Positions 47,260-57,599 of a stretch of 64,000 nt of DNA are shown here, one piece after another. The notes below the pieces were generated by a model. The model did not search any database and had not been told where the DNA came from. It saw only the letters and a program-made list of their open reading frames with translations. The translations under genes were made by a program, and so were the position numbers. This DNA is from Acanthopleura granulata (lineage: Eukaryota > Mollusca > Polyplacophora > Chitonida > Chitonidae), in assembly GCA_016165875.1 (NCBI GenBank), contig JABBOT010000002.1:21466265-21530264 (forward strand), in the 5' to 3' direction. Numbering within the stretch: the stretch's first letter is position 1; every line of letters begins with the position of its first letter.

Positions 47260-48717
47260 TTGGTACAGCCCTCCTGGGAAACACGTCTCATTTAAGCTAA
47301 TAGGCTTCTGAGATGGTTGTCTAGAAATGTCTGTTATTTGGAGGAGAGCTGATTATCCCTACGTCAGCGCTCTCTACGGTTTAGGTCAGAAGTAATAAAA
47401 TCTCATAATGGCGACTTTTAACATTTCCGTCCTGAAAACATATGAGTGTTTTCATCGCCGGTATTTTACAAATCGAGCTATTTACAGCAGGCGTCTGAAA
47501 AATTATTGGTATGTTATATTTATCTGTGCCATTGTCACTGTTTAAACAAATCCATTTGTATTATAGTGTTTCGTTTTCTTCAAACCCAAGCTGATTTTAA
47601 CTGTCACACATTGCCTAGATCTGAGATGTAGCGGCCGATTAAGGAAGGTCATGTCCAGCTATCCATAAAAACTGGTAGTTGATTTTAAAAGTATTCATAG
47701 ATGGAATTCATGTGTGCATCAGTAGTCAGATTGAACTATTTGTTACAGGTTGTGATCAAGAATATTTATTTTTTGCTTCGCCTACGAAGTGAAGACCCTT
47801 GTCTGTCGGATAACAAGGTCCAATAAGTAATAAAGTGTCAGAGCACAAAAACCATCCAGTCCTCATATCGTCCACATGTCGTGAATGGCATTTCTTATTC
47901 ACCAGTGTTAGACACAAAGACCAACACTGGATGAAGTTAGTAACAGCAAGGTGAAGGTCGTCAGATAAAACTGGATTGTGTGCATCTTACAGCCGATGTG
48001 TGGAAAGTAGGTCCAAAGAGGGAAGTAGCATATCTTCTATTTTAGAATATGTGTAACTTGTTATGTCAATGTTGTCAGCATCTAGTGTTATATGCCTATA
48101 ATGGAGATTTCTTCTCCTCAAAGGCATCTGTATCAAGCTGTGCAAAATGAAACAAAAAGTGCAATTACGCCACAAAGGTTGTGTTGCGCGCGACATTGAA
48201 GAAGAAACGGTAGGTGACGTTGAGGCGATAGTAAATGGAGGTTTGGGGCAGAAGGTGCTTACTTTATGGAGAGAGTTTTCTTTGTAGTGTACGTGTATAT
48301 CCAGCGTGCTTTTCCTTGAACAATTTAGCGAGAATCGAGCTGATATTTAATAGTATGGGTGCACTTGGGTTAATAAAACGTCAAGCCAAGAGACTTTTGA
48401 CTAAAACAGAGCTTTGTTGACACGTCGGCATTTATAAGATAAAGCTTGAAGATTGTCCTTAACATTAATATATACACAACTAAATTTTTTACGTTTTACC
48501 TGAAGAAGTAGAGCTTGGTTTACAGCGTGATAATTCTTTACTCATTACACGACGTCGACTAATAATAAACTACTGCGTTTCAAATCGAAAATTTATCAAT
48601 TTTAGCTCCTGCTTATTACCATCAATGATTGAAATGATTGTAGTTCCAGAACTTCAACAAAGCTAGGTTTGCGTGGGAAGGGCTTCAACCGCTGATAAAA
48701 TCTCAAATAAAACCGCA

Positions 48718-48860
48718 GCCTCGAACCACTGCCCTGGTTTTACTGTGTACGTTGAAGTCATTTCCAGACGGTAGTCCAAATTACACACCTCTTGCCAGGC
48801 TTTACTGACATGATGCCGTCCAGGATGGATGTAGATTATTCTCTCGTCCACGGACTCATT
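48718..48860 (+). pseudogene. Signal-peptide-like ORF, array copy 3 (start lost, frameshifted)
   Basis: Retains ALVLLCTLKSF, then DGSPNYTPLAR, and in another frame MDVDYSLVHGLI. The ATG seen in copies 1 and 2 is missing after a small deletion. Probably a dead copy. Confidence 0.4.
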
Positions 48861-51800
48861 ACACACAAGCTCGTCTCTGTAGTGGTGTACGTAGTGGTTA
48901 TCCTAGAGCACATTCGTACCTTCCTCTCAAAGGCCAGGATAAGGGTATAATAGGTCATCGGGGGTTCCATTTTCAGATGTCTCTCCGTTCATCTAAAGTA
49001 AATGGCACGTTCTAATGGAATAAATGACACCATGTCTTATATACCCTGGGAATTACGGTGAAATAACCAATCGAGGGCTCTTCTTTTTCTACGATTCGGC
49101 GTTTTGGTACTGGAATTACCTATCGTTTAACTTTAGGCTGGCTTAAGAGTCGACTTCATGGCCTGGTTAATAAGCAGCTTGACTGAGGATTTGGTGTTGA
49201 TCGACCTCCTCCGTCTACCGGAGATCTTCGCTCCACATGAAAATCCTGGACTTTTCCGTCATCGGTCAGGATATTATTTTTTACACTTCTCCAGACTACC
49301 TGTCCTATTATTATCTTATCAGTTTTCTGCTAATTTAGACCTTTTGTAACCGCTATATAAGCCCGATGTATCAAGCGATATATAAAATCTATATTTGGGA
49401 AATTTCTGAATACTTCCTTTTACCGATATTTTATTTCCTCAGTAGTCAGCTCCGATAACCTATATGTGACTCATTTTTTCAGTTTATCCCATTTACGAAA
49501 GTCCCTTTGGACGGAGGTGCCTACATTACTTCTAAATGGAGACAATACAAATAGACAGCACCAGTTATTATTTTTGTGAATTAAAACTACATGATACGAT
49601 TTCCTGAATCTGTGACATGTGACCTTCAAACGATATGCAATTAATTCATTAATAGATAAAGATGTATTTATATTTTTTATTTATGTGATACAGGAGAACA
49701 TTCCATTGATATGACGGTTGTCAAGACATATGCTTAGATCACCCTGTCCAGTTTGAGTACTTGAAATCAAGAACAAGAACTGTAAATGTTGATTAGAGAA
49801 GAGTTGGATTGTTGTAGCAATCAGTGTAAGCAGCGTAAGTAGTTCTAATAAAGTCCAGAATGCAAGAGTTAAAACGTTCATTTTTCAAGCACGTCGCCGA
49901 TTATGGATGCTGAGATTCCACTTACATGTATACGGAACAGTCGCTAATTGACTTGTGTGCCAGAGAGACAAATCTAGACTGGATTTAACTGATATGCACT
50001 TAAGTATGACGAATGCCAGGCGCGTTGTCCAACTATCTCTTGTATACATTATAAGATAATCACCGTCGATTGGCATAAGTGGCATGGGAATTTTAGTTTA
50101 ACTTGCCTCTACCATATGAATTTTCATATGCATTAGAAACAACGCCTCATATGTGCTGAGTCTTTTGATTTCTGCTGCTCAGAGCACTTGACTTAACAGA
50201 CCAGAAAATGACGCACGAGGAGGGTTAAATAAATAGACCTCGGCCAAACAAGTAGTGAACTTACACAATGTATGTTTACAATGGTTTTTCTAGCTTTTCT
50301 GTGCAAACCACAAAATCCACAGGCAGTTCTGAATTCCTTGAAGGTAAATAAGGCGATGTTACAAACAGTTGTTCCGGAGTGGTGAATAATGTACGATCCA
50401 GCCATCAGTGTTCTGGGCATAGATCTAGTATACTTCGTCCCTTCATATCCGCACAAATAACGCTACCATTCGGGGACGAGTTTATCCAAATGTACATCAT
50501 GTTATTCATACTCTTTCCCAATAGACCGGCTATAGGTCTAAGTATCGCCTACACCCACGAGGCCACCCCGAGAAATATTCCCTATTCTCCCTTAATACGT
50601 GTCATTTTGGCATGTCGGTGTGGTCTGAAGGATCGTATTATATACCCTGTCATCATGTAGTCCTATACAGGCTCTAGCTGCATAAATACCGCACTTCTTT
50701 CTCTTCATCTGCAACTCCCGGGAAATCAATTCTGGCTGTTTTCGGAGCATTCAAGGTGGACTTGGATGAAGAGGCTATAGCTGGATATGTCTGCACGATG
50801 TGCTTGTCGAGGTCACCATGTTGACCGAACTGTTCAAGTCCTCAGTTCCTCGTTGCAATATCTCTCTGTCGATTAGTTGGTGTTAAAAAACTCTGCATCA
50901 TTGGAATGGTAATTTCTTTTGTATCTAATATTATATAATAGTGGATAAAGTATGAAATAGGTTAAGAAGCTGTAGCCTCCATAGCGGTGCTGGAAATGTC
51001 TGCACGATGTGCTTATCGAGGTCACTGTTTTGACCGAACCACGACATGTGTTGAGAATCAACCTTGTGTTGTTATAACAGCATGATAATTGATTGCATTT
51101 AGGATCCGACAGCTTGATGAAGCGCAGACAATCATTTGATACGGCATACACTGGCACCGTTGCTGAGGTAATTTTGTTTTTTCAAAGATTATATAATATA
51201 TAATATTTGAAGAAGTATATATTTTCACACTTACTTAACCATGTCCCTTCAGGTCTTTAATAATCCTGTCAGGCGCCTCAAGTGCCATGAACATTGTTAT
51301 TTTTAAACATATAAAAGATATACAAAACATCTTTTAAAATTCGTTTTTACCGCCAAATTGGAATATTACATACTGATAGATAAATGTACCTCTGATATCA
51401 CACAGTGTTGTTTAAATGAGGAAATAAATCATTATGATTATGATGATCAAATCTTGTGTACAGAGCGCTGTGTTTGCCACCATTACATTTCCGTGTGTGG
51501 CCTAAGTATTCTCTGATATGTATTCAGCTCACGACGGAAAATGTGAAAAGAAAAAACCTGATACCGATGAAATATAGCTTTGCTGAGCTCTCCATATGTC
51601 ATGTAGACATTTACAAGGTTATATTTATAGTCCTGTTTTTGCAAAACGTGTATATCATAAAAACAATACGTCCAAAAATGTAACGCTTTTGCTCGTGTTT
51701 CAGTTTTCGGATCACCTGGGTTGGACATACGTAGTAAATGAGAGCTTGTCATATTACCAGAGCGGGATTCATATCCAGAAGAATAGGCCATTCGCTGTTC

Positions 51801-52660
51801 ATATGTATATCCAGTGACATGGCCAATCATTCTCGTAGTTAAACGTGACTTTTGTCTGGCAAGCTTTAACCTGGTACAGGAATGCCGGGTATCATGTCTC
51901 ATTTAAACTAATAGGTTTCCGAGATGATTGTCTAGAAATGTCTATTATTTGGAGGAGAGCTGATTATCCCAAAGTCAGCGTACGCCACTGTTTCGGTCAG
52001 AAGTGATAAAATCTCATAATGGCGACTTTCCAAATTTTCGTCCTGAAAACATATGAGTGTTTCCATCGCCGGTATTTACAAATCAAATTATTTACCGCAG
52101 ATTTCTGAATAGGTTTTTTGGTGTGTTATATTTATCCGTGCTATTGTCACTGTTTCTAGTGTCCCAGAATCAGGGCTTCAAGCCATATCCGTTTGTATCA
52201 CGGTATTTGGCTTCCTTCAAAACCCAAGCTGATTTTAACAGTGACACATTTTCTCGATCTCACATGTGCCAGCCGAATGGAGTAATTTGCGAGCGGATGG
52301 TCATGTCCATTTATTCATGGAAACTGACAGAGTGGATTGTAAATGTAGATATTTGCCGGAAAAAAAAACAGCCTCATGAATGAAATTGATGTGTGCATAA
52401 CAAGTAAGTTTGACTTAGATGTGACAGGCCGTGGTCTAGGGCGTAATTTATTAGTGTCTGGTCCACGATGTGAAGATCCTTGTCTATCAAATACTAATAT
52501 TGTCAGGCCCAACATGTAAAAGTGATATTAAAATATAAATACGACATGGTACTCTTGCCATTCACATATCGTGGATGGCATTTCTTATTCAACCGTGTTA
52601 TACACACAAGCTAGCATTGGGTGAAGTTCGTCACAATATGGTCGTCAGCACAAATTTCTT

Positions 52661-53240
52661 TCACCTGATGTCTAGACGCACAGATATATTTGTTACACTT
52701 GGCAACGAATTTTTTAATGTTCGTAATGTATGCATATTGTATATGAAGTGAAGAATTCTTCCTGCAAAGAACACCATTGCAAAGTCGGGCAATAACACAA
52801 CCAAGATAAGTACGCTTCAGTGCAGTTACGCTACAATTAAGTGTACCAAATCAGCATCTCATATAATGAAACAAACACTTAACATGCGACGTGTTTTGGA
52901 AATTGGTCCTTGCAATTATTGACCTGGAACATCACTCTTGGTTGACGACCAGGATAGGTATATCTGTTTGGACACTTACATTAAAAACGACAGAGTTGGA
53001 GAGACTGATGCGTTGTGTTCGGAACACGGAAGGAGGCTTATTTCATTATTATTATTGGTCGAGCAAATTTCCTGGTGAAGGTATTCAAGGTGCAATGTGG
53101 AAAGCATATATCTCGTTGAGTCTGGTTTCATCGCTATGTCTTAGTTAAGAGTCACTTTTTGTTGGCCTAAAGCTTGGAATATTATCCGTCTTTGTTCCCG
53201 GTTATTAACGTCTTGTACTTAAACGTTAATCATCAGATAT
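52661..53240. other. Spacer after the array
   Basis: A 85-codon plus-strand frame at 52891-53148 shows no recognised domain and no splice support. Nothing else is seen. Confidence 0.35.
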
Positions 53241-53560
53241 ACTAGGACATCATACTAGGTTCACACACCAACGTGTTATCAATGGTTGCACCCGGACATC
53301 GCCGTCTGTGTTCACACTACAACGTGTTATTACTGGCTGTATTCGGACAATGCCGTCTGTGTTCACACACAAACCTGTTATCATTGGCTGTACCCGGGAC
53401 ATCGCCGTCTGTGTTCACACAACAGCGTGTCATCACTGGCTGTCCCTGGATATTGTATTCTGTATTCACACTCCAACGTGTTATCATTGGCTGTACTCGG
53501 ACATCATCGTCTGTGTTCAGACGCCAAACACTTGTCACTGCCCGTCATCTTCGTGCATAA
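53240..53560. repeat. 51-bp minisatellite, about six units
   Basis: The unit is ggacatcgccgtctgtgttc followed by acac-caacgtgttatc and attggctgtac-c. Period is 51 bp (one unit 52). Because 51 is divisible by three, three plus-strand frames and one minus-strand frame all stay open; none is taken as a gene. Confidence 0.9.
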
Positions 53561-56500
53561 GGGCATTATCAGGCATTATTGTCCTTATTTTGACGAACTC
53601 ATGACTTCCGACTGTATCCCGTCTATTTTTGAGAGAACATACCGTCTGGAGTGTTAAGATAGACTGGGTCTTACCCAGTGTGATCTTATGAGGTAAACAC
53701 TCATTAGACTTGACACATCAAACAGAGAACTGAAGCCATTTATGTAGTGCACAGGCTTATATCTAAACACGACAGTTTATTTTAACATGTCTCTCATGTC
53801 GTAAACAGAATTTGAAAACAATGAGGTAAAAACCTGTAAGGATGAGAATCCAGAACTCAGAGAAAAGAGGAAGTATGGGTTTATTAACGTAAGCTTTCCG
53901 TCACCCTGATACAGCTGATACAAGCAGAAACGAACCAGTCATTACTTAACGCGTACTTTGAGCTTGAAATGGCTGTCTAAGACATCCTCCGGCAATTTAT
54001 ACCTCGTACTAACTGGATACTGACAATCATTGCTTTTCTGCGATATTGTAGAGGGTCGCACAGGCTAGCGGCTAACGGCTATTGCCGAACACTTAGCAGA
54101 TAGTGGGAGCTATTTACCTTCATTTACTGATCCGGTAAAACATCTTAACATATTCAAAGCGGGCAACAGTTATTAATACCGATTAGACCGGAGTCTGCTT
54201 CACTGAATATGTTTGTGGTTAGAACGACAAAATGGATAAAATGTTGGAACAATTGAGAATAATTACATAACTCGTTTTGCTAAAAATAAGAAACACTTTG
54301 GATTGCAATGTTGCCAACTTGCGACTTCCAGTGATACATTTATATTGGAAATTGGGACTCAACGTTAGCATTTTTGTCTGCTGGCGATGTAAATGGACGA
54401 TACGTTGAATTGTAATCTTCAACACTGCTGAATTCAGCTATTATAAGCATCAATGTCGTCGCTGTTGTATTGCTGTTGCTGTTTTGTTAATTACTATACA
54501 GTAGGAGGTAAAGTGCAGTCTACTAGAATGGCCTCGCAAGTGGAAATATATCCCACGACCGTTTTTTTTCTTTAGTTCCTTTACTGTTTTAACCATTGTA
54601 ACAAGCAGATATTTGTCAGGGAAATCAAAAGAAAATCATCATGGTAATTGAAAACAGCCACGATCGTGTCCGTCCGATTTTTTGCCCTGGCAAAACTATC
54701 TGTGTGCCAGTGAATAGTCGCCGAACGGAGATAGGTATATCATGGTCTGGAGGACACAGGCGAACTGTCACCAGGGACAGGAAATGAAGAGGAGGTAACT
54801 GTCATCGTAATGATGGCAACCATAAACTTCATAGCTGAAACCGTCTTCAAAGAAGACAGGTGTTTGTAAATGCAACACTGCTTTAGAGAAAAAAGCACAT
54901 TTCGCTCAGCACCTGACGTACCATTAATAATTTCAAGCCTTTATCGGGGGCTAAAAACGAAACCTGAACCCTTTACGTTAACGAACATAACACAACAGGC
55001 TGCTAGCAAATCGGCGGAGTTTGTCCACCACAAATTGTATATGAATAGGAATGCTCATCAGCCAGTGCACCTAAATGTAATGACAAAAAGGGCATAGACC
55101 ATATAAGTCATGTTTCATAATGCACCTGTAATTTGCCAGGTACGTGCCGAAGGCCGATGGTGTTATCACAGCCCAGCGCGATTTCCTCCACCCACATACC
55201 TGACGCTGTGGTATTTTTGACTTCAGTGTGTGATACAATTTAAGGAAATAAACATCTAACAGACGAATTACTTGAGTCAGTACCAAATGAGGAAAGTAAA
55301 TGTAAAGGAACACACTCTATGCAAATAAAATATTTTTTCTGGTCTTCGGGCAGCATTTACACCAATTCTATCACACTGTGCCACTGAAGAATTCACATTC
55401 TCCTTTCAGGAAAGGAATAATCCAAACTGACCATAATAACTATTTCTATTTTTTTGAACATTTGTCTCTCATCTAACAGTATAGTATGCCCCACATTATG
55501 CTTGCTTATTACGAGTCAAATTTGTTACCAATTACACCTTTATATCTCCTATGCTTTATTCCTACTCTCTAGTCCTATTCCTCGTAGTTTCCTGTTAACC
55601 AGATATATCTGGTAACGAAACTGTTATAATGTCGACATGGTACTCGCTGAATAACAAGCTTAATACTTAAAAGGCGTTTGTGCAGAAAAAAACTCATTGT
55701 TCCCATGCCAATTGTCATAATATTCAGTGAGAGTCACTTCGTGTTGGCGGATTAAACAAATTTCAGCAACAAAGTTTACTAAATCCAATTATCCTACATA
55801 ACCAAATCTAGTTTTCTCAAATGTGTTATAAATTACTTTCCTTGTCCAGAGAACTTTTTTCTTCAAAGCCTCTTTTCTATCTGAATTATTTGCGGTTTAC
55901 TACATCGATGTCTTTGATGAAAGTTTTTGGCATTTTATTTTGGCGCCATGTGTATTCAGTGAGATAATAAGTCACGTCCATTCATCAACGTCTGTTTGTT
56001 GACTCTGTTGGACATAGCCACTCAGCCTAATTTATTGAACCACAAATGCGCGAAGTGCATGCAGCAACATTTACCGTGAGTAACACTGCTGCTGGATGAT
56101 ACGGCACGAGGCTGCGAAAGGCAGCATCTGAATTCTGAACTTGTATCATTCCGTCAAAGGTTGACGTGAACCAATATTTCCTCCACAAATGAGGGTATTT
56201 GAAATAAATCTTTTATTTCTTCTTTATTACAGGAAGAAACAGAAGCAACCACCAGACTCGTGATTTTCTTCATGTTCATCCAGGAATTCATATTATTAAC
56301 CATCTCTGGATAGTAAAACTTCGTAAAAAATGTGGAAACATGGGGCATGACTGGAGTTTATCCATTGGATGGATGTTTTTTGGTGCCTGGATATCCACTG
56401 CTCTACCATCAGAGCCAAGTTGAATCCTGTAAACCAAACAATATCCTAAATATAGTGGTTAAGAATATCTTTATTTATTCATTTTTTAAAAATTTTAAAA

Positions 56501-57130
56501 TTTTTTGATTGGTTTAAAGTTTACAGAAAATTGTGTCAATTTTAAACTTGCAGTTAGGTTTATGGTTTGAGGAAACCAAGCAGAATGCGAGAGAAACTAC
56601 CACATCTCACAAAGCTTGTGGCTTAAAGCCACATCGAAACCAGCAATTTTTGGGAAAATTGTCCCATATGATTGTATAATACTGTATACCTAAATACTGC
56701 TTCGTTCGGAATAGAAATGAATTAATATGCATGTTGATGGTTTGTATTAAAGCTAATATAATGCCATAATTACTAAATAGCATGTTTCCGCGGTATATCT
56801 CACCAGGGAAAACAAACACATCTTGCGTGATGCTTCGTGTATTGAGAAGAGTTTGTCATGAGAACGTATATGCATGGCCAAACTACTCTAGGCTTAGCAT
56901 GATATACTTGCTGGGTGCACTTAACTTTTACCCGTCGAATATATCATGTGGACGCAAACAGTTGGTGTACTCCGATCTGATACCTCTATCGATATTGCAC
57001 GGCACCACATCCTATTCGATCTAAGCGACTATCGTTGCGTGTAACGGTCGTCCGACATGGCTCTGTCGAGGTGAGGTAAACATTTAGGCAACAGCTCGCT
57101 GTTAACCTTGGCAACGAGCGACGAAAGGAT
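53561..57130. other. Intergenic, nothing firmly recognised
   Basis: Two minus-strand stretches look weakly like secretion signals (MKFMVAIITMTVTSSSFPVP near 54830 and MNMKKITSLVVASVSSC near 56280), without downstream support. A faint, very old SINE-like phrase lies at 56480-56600. Confidence 0.35.
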
Positions 57131-57141
57131 TTCTCTTCCGA

Positions 57142-57594
57142 TCAATACTTGGGTAAGAGTACATGTCGGGTGCTGAATCGGAAATTGATGGTCCATTTTA
57201 TACTTCCGTCCACTTCACTGGCTCTGTCAAACAGTTCCACTCGGACGTTGTTTTCCACAGTTGTGGTTCCATCTCGTACATGATTTTTGTCACTGGCTAT
57301 CAAACATTGCAGGGCTGCCATAATACAGCGCGAGGATAAATCAGTGTTCATACATGCAAAAGAGCTGTACTAACCACAATCAAAGATTATGTACCGGATA
57401 CACATTATACCCGACTGAGATGGTTTGTGGAAAGCCGTATCGGTGAGGAAAACAGGTTTGGGGGGAAGACGAATTTCCAGTACCTTCAAAGATTCGTCAA
57501 TACTGTTTATCTTACATTTTGTGGCAAAATGGCCAGAAGCACCTTTCTTCCACCCCGATGAGATCGTGTAGCGCCATTCAGATAATGGGAACAT
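57142..57594 (-). CDS. Candidate coding region of an unrecognised gene, one stop inside
   Basis: One minus-strand frame runs 57594 to 57142 with a single TAG at 57372-57370. The first part, from an ATG, has SEWRYTISSGWKKGASGHFA, then a stretch with LKVLEIRLPPKPVF. The second has LIASDKNHVRDGTTTVENNV, then RVELFDRAS and IKWTINFRFS. The composition looks like a folded protein. The pattern DGTTTVENNVRVELFDRAS faintly recalls the 'CGT...N.VR' segment of zona pellucida domains, but the cysteine is missing, so I do not claim it. It may be a pseudogene or exons whose borders I cannot fix. Confidence 0.35.
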
Positions 57595-57599
57595 CTTCT

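Larger units (their letters stand above)
38800..52660 (+). repeat. Tandem array of three ~5-kb units
   Basis: Copy 1 is about 38800-43815, copy 2 about 43816-48690 and copy 3 about 48691-52660, all in the same orientation. Anchors recur at near-constant spacing: 'tcgacttgctccgtctaccg'-type sequence at about 39348, 44378 and 49198; 'cgatgtgcttgtcgaggtca' at 41005, 46086 and 50797; and 'ggatggcattt..tta' near 42843, 47883 and 52573. Identity is patchy, with well-kept blocks among poorly alignable stretches. Copies differ by SINE insertions and by a ~700-bp segment missing from copy 1. The units may each be a small gene plus flanks, now at different stages of decay. Confidence 0.88.

Noticed and set aside
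53273..53657. Three overlapping open frames of 95-123 codons
   Set aside because: Explained by the 51-bp tandem repeat, which keeps all frames open.
54700..54835. Signal-peptide-like start MKFMVAIITMTVTSS on the minus strand
   Set aside because: The frame stops after 30 codons and no convincing donor or further exon is seen.
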